Assembly: GCA_020634515.1 (NCBI GenBank)
Contig: JACKBL010000005.1
Location: 1 to 64,000 of the forward strand
Length of the DNA: 64,000 nucleotides
Direction: 5' to 3'
From: Ardenticatenales bacterium
GTDB taxonomy: Bacteria > Chloroflexota > Anaerolineae > Promineifilales > Promineifilaceae
Part shown: positions 8,999-17,666 of the stretch, piece after piece
How positions within the stretch are numbered: the stretch's first letter is position 1
How the letters are laid out: every line of letters begins with the position of its first letter
The notes under the pieces: generated by a model
What the model was told of the DNA's origin: nothing
The model's database searches: none
The model's input: only the letters and a program-made list of their open reading frames with translations
Program-made: the position numbers and the translations under genes

Positions 8999-9544
8999 TC
9001 ACATGAATGATTTCTCTCCGGCACGGATCGGAATCTTCAGCCAGTTCTCGCGCGGGGGCAGAGGACAACTGTAGTAGGGGCTGTAGGCGCAGTACGGATT
9101 GTAGGCAAAATTGAAATCCACCTCCCACATATTCCCATGCAGCCGTGTCAGGCCGGGGCGGTGATTGTCCAGGTAACGCCCCGCGCCGTAAGTCTCCGCG
9201 CCGTTGGTGGCGTCCTTGAACGGGAGAAAGAAATCCTCCCCTTGCGGATCGCTGTAGATCGTCAACGACCCACTCTCCCCCGCTACCGTGACACTGAACT
9301 CTCCCCACCGCCGGTAGAGACGCACATCCCCCGTGCTCGTTTCCATCTGGATCAACGGCTCATCATCGGGGAAGCGCCGCACTTCCACCACAAAGACAAA
9401 AGCCTCGTCCGGCGCAAAATAACTCAGCCCGCGGAATCCCCGCCTCTGTTCGTGATCTAGCGGCGATTGCGGGTGGTTCCGCATAAAATCGTCAACCTGC
9501 CGCCGAAACTGGTTAATTTCCCCAAAATCAGGTTTTATTGTCAT
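8999..9544 (-). CDS. DUF1684 family protein
   Basis: A 181-residue protein matching the DUF1684 pattern: an N-terminal segment ending in HPQSPL, then RGFRGLSYFAPDEAF, FLPFKDATNGAETYGAGRYLD and FNFAYNPYCAYSPYYSCPLP before ENWLKIPIRAGEK. The family's function is unestablished. It begins only 24 bases from the oppositely oriented gene at 9569, with no Shine-Dalgarno visible, so leaderless transcription is possible. Confidence 0.85.
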   Translation of the reverse strand: MTIKPDFGEINQFRRQVDDFMRNHPQSPLDHEQRRGFRGLSYFAPDEAFVFVVEVRRFPDDEPLIQMETSTGDVRLYRRWGEFSVTVAGESGSLTIYSDPQGEDFFLPFKDATNGAETYGAGRYLDNHRPGLTRLHGNMWEVDFNFAYNPYCAYSPYYSCPLPPRENWLKIPIRAGEKSFM

Positions 9545-9568
9545 GCAAGAGCGTGTACACTTATACCC

Positions 9569-10498
9569 ATGAGCGAGTATCTACACATCTACGAAGTTGG
9601 GCCGCGCGACGGGCTGCAAAATGAGGCGGCGCATGTCCCCACGGCAGGTAAACTCAAGTTGATTGATGGCCTGGTGGACGCCGGGCTGCACACTATCGAA
9701 GCCGCCAGCTTTGTGCATCCCAAACTCGTGCCGCAAATGGCGGACGCGGAGGCCGTGATGACCCGCGTGCTGTCGCAGTATGATAACACAATCCAGTTTG
9801 TCAGTCTGGTGTTGAATGAAAAGGGGTATGACCGCGCCTATGCCACCGGGTCGCGGCGGATGGCATTTGGCCTGGCCGTGAGCGACACCATGAGCCGGCG
9901 CAACAGCGGCATGCCCAGCCAGCAGGCGATGCAGGTGGGGCGGCGCTTGCTGGAGCGGGCGCGCCAGGATGGCGTCTGGCTGCGCGTCTACTTGATTACG
10001 GCCTGGGTGTGCCCGTTTGAGGGGCCGGTTTCGCCGCGGCGCACGATTGCCTTCGCCGAACAGTTGTGGGAGATGGGCGCGCCGGAGCTGGCCGTCGCGG
10101 ACACGATTGGGCACGCGCATCCGCTGGAAGTGGGGTGGATGATGGAGGAGCTGGGGCGGCGGTTGGATATGAGCCGGCTGGCGGTGCATCTGCACGATAC
10201 GCAGGCGATGGGATTGGCGAACGCGGGGGCGGCGATTCGCGCGGGTGTGCGTATCCTGGATTCCAGCGTGGGGGGATTGGGGGGATGTCCGTTTGCGCCG
10301 GGTGCTGCCGGCAATTTAGCAACCGAAGACCTCGTGTTTATGGCCTATAAAATGGGTATGGGCACGGGCGTGGACTTCAACAAACTGTGGCAAGTCGTCT
10401 ACCAGGCGGAAGAAATGGTCGGGCGACCCATTGGCGGGCGCATTCGCTCCTGGTGGGAAGCCAACTGCGACACCCTCCCCGTCCCCCCATTCGCCTAA
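9569..10498 (+). CDS. HMG-CoA lyase family enzyme
   Basis: TIM-barrel carbon-carbon lyase of the HMGL-like group, likely cleaving hydroxymethylglutaryl-CoA to acetyl-CoA and acetoacetate in leucine or ketone-body breakdown. The start is taken at ATG 9569 (MSEYLHIYEVGPRDGLQNE), 309 residues, because the upstream in-frame extension overlaps DUF1684. Visible signatures are EVGPRDGLQNE, metal-binding HLHDTQAMGLANA, and GGLGGCPFAPGAAGNLATED with the catalytic Cys. The spacing fits HMG-CoA lyase better than isopropylmalate synthase. It converges with the aminotransferase gene. Confidence 0.88.
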   Translation: MSEYLHIYEVGPRDGLQNEAAHVPTAGKLKLIDGLVDAGLHTIEAASFVHPKLVPQMADAEAVMTRVLSQYDNTIQFVSLVLNEKGYDRAYATGSRRMAFGLAVSDTMSRRNSGMPSQQAMQVGRRLLERARQDGVWLRVYLITAWVCPFEGPVSPRRTIAFAEQLWEMGAPELAVADTIGHAHPLEVGWMMEELGRRLDMSRLAVHLHDTQAMGLANAGAAIRAGVRILDSSVGGLGGCPFAPGAAGNLATEDLVFMAYKMGMGTGVDFNKLWQVVYQAEEMVGRPIGGRIRSWWEANCDTLPVPPFA

Positions 10499-10541
10499 AA
10501 GGAAAAACTGGAGACGCCCCCCAACCACCATCCACTACCCA

Positions 10542-11708
10542 CTACCCACTATCCACCAACTCCCCCAACGCCTCCACGAAAAGCGCCACTTCCTCATGTG
10601 TGTTGTAGCAGTGGAAGGAAGCGCGGATATGGGGATTGCCGGCATCATCCAGATGCTTCACCACAAAAATCTGGCGCGCTTGCAGATCGGCGATAAGCTG
10701 ATCCGTGGCCGCATCATTCCGGTCGCTGGCGAAGGTGACGATGGGGCCGGGGTTGTCCGCCGGGGTGATCACGCGCAAACCGAGGTCGGTGAGGCGGGCG
10801 ATAGCGACGGCGCTGAGGGCGCGCGTGTGTGCGTCAATGTGGGGGATGCCCAGTTCCATGAGGAGTTGCAAGCTGCTGTGCAGCGCCACGATGCCCACAA
10901 GGCTGGATGTGCCCGTGCCGAAGCGGGCCGCGCCGGGGAGCGGCGTCAGGTCGTAGCGCAACCAGTGCAGGTAGTCCACCGTGGACGTGCTGTGGATGCT
11001 GCGTGGCCGCAACCCCTCGCAGACCGTGTCGCGCACGTAGAGGAAGCCCGTACCGGGCAGCCCCAGGATGGACTTTTGCCCGCCGCTGGCGAGAACGTCA
11101 ATGTGCATGGCCTGTACGTCCACGGGGATGTGTCCGATGGATTGGATGGCGTCAACGACGAAGAGGATGCCGCGCTGCCGGCAAAATTCCCCCAACGCCA
11201 TCAAGTCCGAACGATGCCCGGTGAAAAACTGCACCGAACTCACGGCCACCACCCGCGTGCGTTCGTCCACAAACGGGCGTAGCGCGGCCACTGTCAGGCC
11301 GCCGTTGTCCGGTGGGACCAGGCGCGTTTCCACGCCCTCCCGCGCCAGGGCCATCCAGGGGTAGGCGTTGGCGGGGAACTCCAGGCGGCAAAAGGCAATG
11401 TTATCGCCCGGCTGCCAGGAGATGGATTGGGCGACGAGGTTGAGGGCGGTGCTGGTGGAGGTGACGGTGACGATTTCGTCGGCGTGGTGGGCGTTGATCA
11501 GGCGCGCCAGTTGTTCTTTCAGGTCCACCAGCAGCGGCGTGATCTCTTGCTGCCAGAAGAGGACGGGGTTGCGGGCCAGTTTGGCGAGGGTTTGTTGGGT
11601 GCTGTTGTGTGTGCGGGCGGGGAGTGGGGAAATGCCGGCATGGTTCAAATAAACAATTTCTTCGCTGTGAGGAAATTCCGCTTTCCGCAGCGCGATGACA
11701 TCGTACAT
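10542..11708 (-). CDS. Class V aminotransferase (PLP-dependent, cysteine-desulfurase-like)
   Basis: A 388-residue fold-type I PLP enzyme. The Schiff-base lysine sits in ASGGQKSILGLPGTGFLYV. VVDAIQSIGHIPVDV carries the aspartate that contacts the pyridine nitrogen. The N-terminus (FPHSEEIVYLNHAGISPLP) is typical of class V members such as kynureninase-like and isopenicillin-N-epimerase-like proteins. No catalytic-Cys loop typical of IscS is evident, so desulfurase activity is not assumed. GGAGG lies five bases from the ATG. The substrate is unknown. Confidence 0.85.
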   Translation of the reverse strand: MYDVIALRKAEFPHSEEIVYLNHAGISPLPARTHNSTQQTLAKLARNPVLFWQQEITPLLVDLKEQLARLINAHHADEIVTVTSTSTALNLVAQSISWQPGDNIAFCRLEFPANAYPWMALAREGVETRLVPPDNGGLTVAALRPFVDERTRVVAVSSVQFFTGHRSDLMALGEFCRQRGILFVVDAIQSIGHIPVDVQAMHIDVLASGGQKSILGLPGTGFLYVRDTVCEGLRPRSIHSTSTVDYLHWLRYDLTPLPGAARFGTGTSSLVGIVALHSSLQLLMELGIPHIDAHTRALSAVAIARLTDLGLRVITPADNPGPIVTFASDRNDAATDQLIADLQARQIFVVKHLDDAGNPHIRASFHCYNTHEEVALFVEALGELVDSG

Positions 11709-11793
11709 AGAGCCTCCATCTGTTAAAATACGGTCAAATTGTACTCATCGTTGGGAAAATAGGCACGCATTGGCGGATTATCGGTGGAGCAAT

Positions 11794-12792
11794 ATGGAAC
11801 CACAACAACAGGTACAACAAAGCGACGTTCGTTTCTTTGCCGGGCGGTCTAATCCGGAGTTAGCTGCCGGCATCACCGGCTTCCTCGGCATCCAACTGGA
11901 AGAAACCCACTTCTCTCGTTTTAGCAACGACAACCTGGAAGTACAACTAGGCGCATCCGTGCGCGGGCGCAGCGTCTACATCGTCCAATCCCTCACCCCC
12001 CCCGTTAGCGACCACCTGATGGAACTCTTCATGATGCTGGACATCGCCCGCGGCGCCGGCGCACGCGAGCGGCATGCCATCATCCCCTACTACTCCTACG
12101 CCCGCTCCGACAAAAAAGACGCCCCCCGCATCTCCATCGCCGCCCGCCTCATTGCCGACCTCCTCGCCGCCGCCGGCGCCACCCACGTCATGACCATGCA
12201 GCTACATTCCCCCCAGGTGCATGGCTTCTTCAGCGTCCCCGCCGACCCCCTCACGGCGCGCCCCCTCTTCGCCCGCTACTTTGAAGACAAACGGTTTTCC
12301 CGCGACGAAGCCATCGTCGTCGCGCCCGACATGGGCGGGGCCAAATCCGCTACCCGCTTTGCCGACTTGCTGGGATTGCGCAGCACCGCCGCCAACAAGA
12401 CGCGCCTCTCCGATACGGAAGTACGCATGAGCCGCCTGATCCAGCGACAGGTGCACGGCTTCCGCCGCGCCCTCATCTACGACGACGAAATCGCCACCGG
12501 CAGCACCATCCTGGAACTATGCCAACTGCTGCTGGAAAGTGATGTCGAAGAGATTTACGTCATCTGCACGCATGGGCTGTTCATGGGCACGGCCCTGCCC
12601 CGCCTCACCGCCATCCCGCAGATCAAAGAAATCGTCACCACGGACACCGTCGCCATTCCCGCGGCCAAGCGCGTACCCAGCATGAAGATATTGTCGGTCG
12701 CTTCCATCTTTGGCAAAGCCATCCAGCGTAACTATGCGCGCCAATCTATTGGTGATTTATTTGAGTATTGGAAAGATCGCGACGAATTGTGA
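11794..12792 (+). CDS. prs: Ribose-phosphate pyrophosphokinase (PRPP synthetase)
   Basis: Makes PRPP from ribose 5-phosphate and ATP for nucleotide, His and Trp synthesis. Start at ATG 11794 after GGTGGAG, 332 residues. Signatures are FAGRSNPELA, IVQSLTPPVSDHLMELFMMLD, the ATP-binding loop PYYSYARSDKKD, VVAPDMGGAKSA, and the PRPP-binding loop DDEIATGSTILE. The loop ARSDKKD rather than ARQDRK is a common variant. The next gene starts 15 bases after the stop, suggesting co-transcription. Confidence 0.95.
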   Translation: MEPQQQVQQSDVRFFAGRSNPELAAGITGFLGIQLEETHFSRFSNDNLEVQLGASVRGRSVYIVQSLTPPVSDHLMELFMMLDIARGAGARERHAIIPYYSYARSDKKDAPRISIAARLIADLLAAAGATHVMTMQLHSPQVHGFFSVPADPLTARPLFARYFEDKRFSRDEAIVVAPDMGGAKSATRFADLLGLRSTAANKTRLSDTEVRMSRLIQRQVHGFRRALIYDDEIATGSTILELCQLLLESDVEEIYVICTHGLFMGTALPRLTAIPQIKEIVTTDTVAIPAAKRVPSMKILSVASIFGKAIQRNYARQSIGDLFEYWKDRDEL

Positions 12793-12807
12793 TAATATCC
12801 CCTCCTT

Positions 12808-13419
12808 ATGCTGGCAAACCTCCTCACGCTCAGCCGCCTCGGCTTCCTGGTGGCCGGAATCTGGCTCCTCTACCTGCCCGGCCTTCCCGCAAAGGTGATC
12901 TCTTTCGTCTTGGTCTGGGTCGTCATTCTCATTGACGCCGTTGATGGCACGATTGCGCGCACGCGCGGCGAGGCGTCGGCCCTGGGCAGTGTGCTGGACA
13001 TTGCCATTGACCGCGTGGTGGAGAATGTGTACTGGATTACGTTCACCGATTTGCAGCTTGTGCCGGTGTGGGTGGCGCTGATTGTAGTCACGCGGGGCAT
13101 TCTTACGGATGCGGTGCGGGGGTTTGCCCTGGCGCGCGGGATGACGCCGTTTGAGATGATGCAGACGCGCTGGGGGCGCTGGCTGGTATCGCACCGGTTC
13201 ATGCGTGCGGTTTCCGGGACGACAAAGGTGGTGACGTTTGCCGGCATTGTCGCCTACATCGGCTTGCGCGAATGGTGGCAGCACACCCCCAACGCCCAGT
13301 ACCTGCCCCCTCTGCACAACCTGCTCCTCATCTGCGTCGCCCTCACCGTCCTCGTCAACCTGCTGCGCGGCATCCCCGTTCTCATCGAATCCCGCCGCTT
13401 CTTCATCCAACCAACTTGA
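12808..13419 (+). CDS. CDP-alcohol phosphatidyltransferase (PgsA-like)
   Basis: A 203-residue integral membrane enzyme that moves a phosphatidyl group from CDP-diacylglycerol to an alcohol in phospholipid synthesis. The family motif DG-x2-AR-x8-G-x3-D-x3-D is complete (DGTIARTRGEASALGSVLDI then AID). About five or six hydrophobic segments surround it. Whether it makes phosphatidylglycerophosphate, phosphatidylinositol phosphate or another head group cannot be told. It lies 15 bases after prs and is followed by a hairpin. Confidence 0.88.
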   Translation: MLANLLTLSRLGFLVAGIWLLYLPGLPAKVISFVLVWVVILIDAVDGTIARTRGEASALGSVLDIAIDRVVENVYWITFTDLQLVPVWVALIVVTRGILTDAVRGFALARGMTPFEMMQTRWGRWLVSHRFMRAVSGTTKVVTFAGIVAYIGLREWWQHTPNAQYLPPLHNLLLICVALTVLVNLLRGIPVLIESRRFFIQPT

Positions 13420-13436
13420 TCGCAACCGCATTTATC

Positions 13437-13464
13437 ACGGACCCACGCCAGGGTCCGTCTTCTG
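13437..13464 (+). terminator. Hairpin after the phosphatidyltransferase gene
   Basis: ACGGACCC (13437-13444) pairs with GGGTCCGT (13451-13458), followed by the pyrimidine-rich CTTCT. It lies 18 bases after the stop of the upstream gene and just before the next gene's ribosome-binding site. The T-tract is weak. Confidence 0.5.
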
Positions 13465-13477
13465 TATTGGAGTAATC

Positions 13478-14113
13478 ATGCAGTTTTACCTCATTCGACA
13501 CGGACAAAGTTACGTTAATTTACAAGAGTGGACCGAAGGCAACAAAGACACCGGTCTCACCGATCTCGGTCAGCAGCAGGCGACGGCGCTGGCGGCCTGG
13601 ATGCCCACCGTCATCCCCGCCATTGATGTGTTGTACGCCAGCACCATGAGCCGCGCCCGCGAGACGGCGGAGGCCGTGGCCCAGGCATACGACTGCAACA
13701 TCTACTTTGACGACCGCTTGCGCGAGATCGGCAACAACCGCCACGATCACACCGCCTGGCCCAACGACGACCTGCCCCGGCAATACGCCGATTATTGGAG
13801 CAGCGAGCGCCCCTTTTCCTCCGTGACGCCGCTGGTGGCGCATGGGGAAACGTGGATGCACTTCCGCACGCGCATTGGCCTGTTTGTGGAGGAACTGGTG
13901 TTGGAGCATCGGGAGGAGGTCGTAGTGGCGGTCTGCCACGGCGGGGTGGTGGAGGCCGTCTTCGACCACATCTTCAACATTGGTCCGTGGCGGCGCTGCG
14001 AAATTTGGGACCGCAACACGGGTATCTCCCATTTTGAGTATGTGGCGCACCCCAACCGCGAGACGTGGCGGCTCCATTTTCACAATCGGCAAGAGCATCT
14101 TGCCGGCATTTGA
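13478..14113 (+). CDS. Histidine phosphatase superfamily protein
   Basis: A 211-residue phosphoglycerate-mutase-like enzyme starting at ATG 13478 after TTGGAG. The catalytic phospho-His is in FYLIRHGQSYVN, the second Arg in YASTMSRARETAEA, and the second catalytic His in VVVAVCHGGVVEAVF. A Glu acid/base is likely in DRLREIGN. It could be a broad phosphatase or a cofactor-dependent mutase relative, and the substrate is unknown. Confidence 0.88.
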   Translation: MQFYLIRHGQSYVNLQEWTEGNKDTGLTDLGQQQATALAAWMPTVIPAIDVLYASTMSRARETAEAVAQAYDCNIYFDDRLREIGNNRHDHTAWPNDDLPRQYADYWSSERPFSSVTPLVAHGETWMHFRTRIGLFVEELVLEHREEVVVAVCHGGVVEAVFDHIFNIGPWRRCEIWDRNTGISHFEYVAHPNRETWRLHFHNRQEHLAGI

Positions 14114-14118
14114 GTCTA

Positions 14119-15972
14119 TCACGGTGTCAGGGCGCAGCGGAAGCCCAGATTAGCGCGGGCCACCGTGGGGTCATAATTCCCCCGCCCCATGGTGGTCACA
14201 TCCGCGGCGGGCGCAAGCCAGGAGCCGCCACGCAGCACCTTCGTCGTCCCCTCCGGCGGTCCCAACGGGTTGGCGTTCGTGGCCTCTTCGTAATAGTCAA
14301 AGGCGTACCAGTCGTTTACCCACTCCATCACGTTGCCCGCCATGTCCAACGCGCCAATGGGCGAGCGCCCCTCCGGGTAGCTGCCCACCGGCGCGGTGTC
14401 CTGGTAGCCATCATCCACCGTTTCGTCCCGATAGTCGCGCGGGCAGCCGCGGTCGCAGAAATTCAGCCGCTCCCCATCAAACGTGTCTCCCCACGGATAT
14501 TGAAACTTCACCAGCGCCACCGGGTCAAAACTGGCGGCGCGTTCCCACTCCGCTTCCGTGGGCAATCGCGCCGCGCGCCAGCGGCAAAAGTTGTCCGCCT
14601 GATACCAGTTGACGTAAATCACGGGGTAGTTGTCGTAATCGGGATTGCCGTAGTAGCTGCTGTAGTAGGTGGCTGCCCTGTTCTGTGGCGGCGCGCACGC
14701 TTCCGCGGCCACGCACGCCTGGTATTGCCCATTGGTGACTTCCGTTTCGTCAATGTAGAAGCTGTCCAGGCGCACGATGAGCGAGGGCTTTTGGTCGGCC
14801 TCCCCCTCATCGTTGCCCAGACGGAAGACGCCTGCCGGCATAAACAACATCCGCGCCCCCGTTTTCTCATCCACCAATGGCGCGGGCGTCGGTTCCGGCG
14901 TCTCCGTCGGTGGCGGCAGCGGCGTTTCCGTCGGCGAGAGCGCCGTCAGCGCGGCCACAATTTGCGACTGTGTCGTTGCCGTAGCCGCCGCCACGCTGCC
15001 GCCGGTCAATTCCTCCTCCCGATTGAGCCGTGTCACAATCAATCCGGCCAGCAGCACAATCACGAACACCCCCACCAGCCCCCAGATAGTGCGCTGTTCG
15101 ATCTGGCGGCGGGTGCGGCTGGGCAGCCGTGGCAGTGGCACGGCGGTCTCCGCTTTGGCGGGCGTGCGCCGCGCATCGGGCGGGACGGGCGCGGCCCGCC
15201 CGCCGGGTCGCGCCAGGGCCGCGGCGAAATCCGCCACCGATTCATAACGCACGTCGGGGCGCAAGTCCAGGGCGCGGCTGGCGACAATGGACAGGTAGGG
15301 GGAAACATCCGGGTTGATCTCGCGCGCCGCCTTCATCGTCACCAACCCGCTCTGGCGGCGCAGCGCATCCGGGGGAACCTGTCCCGTGAGCAATGTGTAG
15401 AGGGTGGCGCCCAGGCTGTAGATGTCGCTGGCCGCGGTCGTTTCTGTCTGGCTGGCCTGTTCGGGGGCGGCATAGCTGCTGATGCCAACGCTGATGCCCA
15501 ATCCTGGCAGCCCGGTGTCCACCAGGAAAACATCGCCGGCGGGGGTGACGCGAATGTTGGCGGGCTTGATGTTCAGGTGGAGATGGCCTTTGCCGTGGAG
15601 GTAGGCGAGGGGTTGGCAGGCGGCTTGCAGCCAGGTGATGATCAGGTCTTCGGGCAGGGGGCCGTATTGGTCCAGGAGGCTTTGCAGGTCTATGCCGTCG
15701 ATGTAGTCGCTGACCAGGTATTGGCCGTGGGTTTCCAGGTTGAAGTGATCGCGAAATGCCGGCAATCCCGCATGGCTCAGACCGGTGAGGCGGCGGGCTT
15801 CGGCGCGGAAAAGCTGCTGCGTCTGGACAGAAGCGTCCAGGTACTCCTTGATCGCATAATCTCGCCGCTCCACCACGTCCCAGGCGCGATACACCGCCCC
15901 ATATGGCCCCTCGGCCAGCAGGCTGACGATACGATAACGCTTATTGAGGATTTCACCAGGGAGCAGCGGCAT
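14119..15972 (-). CDS. Membrane Ser/Thr kinase-like domain fused to FGE-sulfatase domain
   Basis: A 617-residue protein. Residues 11-260 form a Pkn2-type kinase domain (glycine loop AEGPYGAVY, Lys42 in YAIK, VDTG with Asp152, APE at 169-171). About 260-295 is a basic Pro-rich linker, 296-313 a membrane helix, then a Thr/Pro linker. Residues 374 to the end are an FGE-sulfatase/SUMF1-like domain (MPAGVFRLG, DETEVTNGQYQACV, RLPTEAEWE, ending RGGSWLA and LGFRCA). The catalytic loop reads HLNIKPAN instead of HRDIKPAN, so the catalytic Asp134 is Asn. Phosphotransfer may be lost. The start lies 18 bases after the Nudix stop, so an operon is likely. Confidence 0.9.
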   Translation of the reverse strand: MPLLPGEILNKRYRIVSLLAEGPYGAVYRAWDVVERRDYAIKEYLDASVQTQQLFRAEARRLTGLSHAGLPAFRDHFNLETHGQYLVSDYIDGIDLQSLLDQYGPLPEDLIITWLQAACQPLAYLHGKGHLHLNIKPANIRVTPAGDVFLVDTGLPGLGISVGISSYAAPEQASQTETTAASDIYSLGATLYTLLTGQVPPDALRRQSGLVTMKAAREINPDVSPYLSIVASRALDLRPDVRYESVADFAAALARPGGRAAPVPPDARRTPAKAETAVPLPRLPSRTRRQIEQRTIWGLVGVFVIVLLAGLIVTRLNREEELTGGSVAAATATTQSQIVAALTALSPTETPLPPPTETPEPTPAPLVDEKTGARMLFMPAGVFRLGNDEGEADQKPSLIVRLDSFYIDETEVTNGQYQACVAAEACAPPQNRAATYYSSYYGNPDYDNYPVIYVNWYQADNFCRWRAARLPTEAEWERAASFDPVALVKFQYPWGDTFDGERLNFCDRGCPRDYRDETVDDGYQDTAPVGSYPEGRSPIGALDMAGNVMEWVNDWYAFDYYEEATNANPLGPPEGTTKVLRGGSWLAPAADVTTMGRGNYDPTVARANLGFRCALTP

Positions 15973-15990
15973 AGGAAGAGGACAACGCGC

Positions 15991-16563
15991 TTAATCAATC
16001 ACGTCGAAGCGCAAAAGCTGCGCCTGCCGCCCGTCATTGGCGCTGCCGCAGAGCATTTCCGCCTCAATGAATGGCTGCGATTCGGCCCGCGTGAACATCC
16101 GCATCATTTCATAGTCGTTGGGGATGACCAGGTGCACCTCGTGCAGCGCCTCAATCTGCGCCAGTGTTAACCAGGCAACCTGGCCTTCATCTTGTTCCAC
16201 GGCCAGGCCATCGGCGGCCATAACCTCGCACACGAAAAGAAGATAGTGCCCGGCTTTGGCGTCTGGCGAGGCCACGGCCATGCGTTCGTTGACAATGCCC
16301 CGCAGGGCCACGAATGTGGTATGCAGCCCGGTTTCCTCGCGCACCTCGCGGGTGACGGCTGTTTCCAACGTCTCGCCAAACTCCCATTTCCCCCCAATTA
16401 GCGCCCACAAACCCAGGTAAGGGTCCGCATTCCGCTTGATCAGCAAAATGCAATTCCCTTTGTCCTTGATCGTGCGCCGGATAATGGCGATGACACCCGG
16501 AAGTGGATGGCGCTGCTCATGACGTCTGCGGTGCAAAGGTAGCTGCGCTAACGAATCGATCAT
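15991..16563 (-). CDS. Nudix hydrolase
   Basis: A 190-residue protein from ATG 16563. The upstream in-frame extension to 16788 runs into repeats and was rejected. The Nudix box is complete: GGKWEFGETLETAVTREVRE followed by ETGL. It hydrolyses nucleoside-diphosphate-linked compounds. LWALIGGKWEFGE and the DEGQVAWLTLAQIEAL tail resemble MutT/ADP-ribose-pyrophosphatase types, so clean-up of oxidised nucleotides is plausible but unproven. It precedes the kinase-FGE gene. Confidence 0.88.
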   Translation of the reverse strand: MIDSLAQLPLHRRRHEQRHPLPGVIAIIRRTIKDKGNCILLIKRNADPYLGLWALIGGKWEFGETLETAVTREVREETGLHTTFVALRGIVNERMAVASPDAKAGHYLLFVCEVMAADGLAVEQDEGQVAWLTLAQIEALHEVHLVIPNDYEMMRMFTRAESQPFIEAEMLCGSANDGRQAQLLRFDVID

Positions 16564-16731
16564 AAGGTTCCGCCCTGGCCTTTTTTTCGGGCCATATGTA
16601 TTGCTTCCGGCGCTCCGGGCCAACGCCGAAAGAAGTGGGATACAGCCAAGAAAATAAATAGTCAATGGGTGGCTGTCTGACTGTATTTTACTGGAGTGTA
16701 TACCGAAGGCAAGACCGGCGCGCGGTTCGTA

Positions 16732-17229
16732 CCTTATCAATGGGTGTGTTTCAAATGGATTGCTCAGGCTACTCGCGCCGTAGGACAATTTGCCTAAATT
16801 GTCCCTTCACGGCGGAGGACAATTCAGCGAATTGTCCTACAGCAAGCAGCAGTCAACTGAAATGAAACACACCCTTTGCCTAAATTGTCCCTTCACGGCG
16901 GAGGACAATTCAGCGAATTGTCCTACAGCAAGCAGCAGTCAACTGAAATGAAACACACCCTTTGCCTAAATTGTCCCTTCACGGCGGAGGACAATTCAGC
17001 GAATTGTCCTACAGCAAGCAGCAGTCAACTGAAATGAAACACACCCTTTGCCTAAATTGTCCCTTCACGGCGGAGGACAATTCAGCGAATTGTCCTACAG
17101 CAAGCAGCAGTCAACTGAAATGAAACACACCCTTTGCCTAAATTGTCCCTTCACGGCGGAGGACAATTCAGCGAATTGTCCTACAGCAAGCAGCAGTCAA
17201 CTGAAATGAAACACACCCCTTATCAATGG
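16732..17229. mobile_element. MITE-like insertion with 12-bp direct repeats and internal 86-bp tandem amplification
   Basis: CCTTATCAATGG occurs directly repeated at 16732-16743 and 17218-17229. Just inside are inverted ends GTGTGTTTCA and TGAAACACAC. Within, an 86-bp unit repeats five times, starting at 16796, 16882, 16968, 17054 and 17140. Each unit carries the hairpin GGACAATTCAGCGAATTGTC plus C and its own TGAAACACAC. The layout looks like a short non-autonomous element with a 12-bp target duplication whose core was later amplified. No transposase is inside. Confidence 0.65.
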
Positions 17230-17265
17230 AAGGTGGGCACTTTCGGATTTCGCGGGTTTTGCCCC

Positions 17266-17560
17266 ACATATGGGTTTGGGAGTCGAGGCTTTAGCCATAT
17301 GGTTTGGGAGTCGAGGCTTCAGCCATATGGTTTGGGAGTCGAGGCTTTAGCCGGGTCTTGCGCATATGGTTTGGGAGTCGAGGCTTTAGCCGGGTCTTGC
17401 GCACATGGTTTGGGAGTCGAGGCTTTAGCATATGGTTTGGGAGTCGAGGCTTTAGCCGGGTCTTGCGCATATGGTTTGGGAGTCGAGGCTTTAGCCATAT
17501 GGTTTGGGAGTCGAGGCTTTAGCCGGGTCTTGCGCACATATTCCGGCTAAAGCCACCACT
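17266..17560. repeat. Direct repeat cluster with TTTGGGAGTCGAGGCTTTAG
   Basis: Eight copies of TTTGGGAGTCGAGGCTTTAG follow one another. They are separated alternately by a short CC-ATATGG or a longer CCGGGTCTTGCGCATATGG, so unit length is about 27, 28 or 39 bases. The last unit ends in CCGGCTAAAGCC, the complement of the repeat's GGCTTTAGCCGG. Identical short gaps rule out CRISPR spacers. Open frames across it are a product of the repeat. Confidence 0.85.
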
Positions 17561-17666
17561 CCCCGCGAATTTCTGGAGAACCTGAAACTATTCACGTCTC
17601 CGAGAGATTGGACCAATTTTGTAGACATTAACAGGATTTAACCAGAGCAAATTGGTCCAGTCTGGA

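Noticed and set aside
13478..14113. Longer 291-codon version of the histidine phosphatase from 13238
   Set aside because: The extension overlaps the phosphatidyltransferase gene, and the strong start with TTGGAG at 13478 begins exactly at the family's LIRHG strand.
14065..16170. Long 701-codon open frame on the plus strand
   Set aside because: It lies wholly opposite the kinase-FGE and Nudix genes, has Arg/His-rich composition and no domain. An antisense shadow in GC-rich DNA.
16796..17217. Regular ~86-bp repeats as a possible CRISPR array
   Set aside because: The whole unit including its interior is identical from copy to copy, so there are no spacers, and no cas gene is present.
17266..17560. 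GTCGAGGCTTTAG repeats as a CRISPR array or coding repeat protein
   Set aside because: Intervals are two fixed short sequences, not spacers. The open frames (for example 17134-17550) only reflect the repeat.
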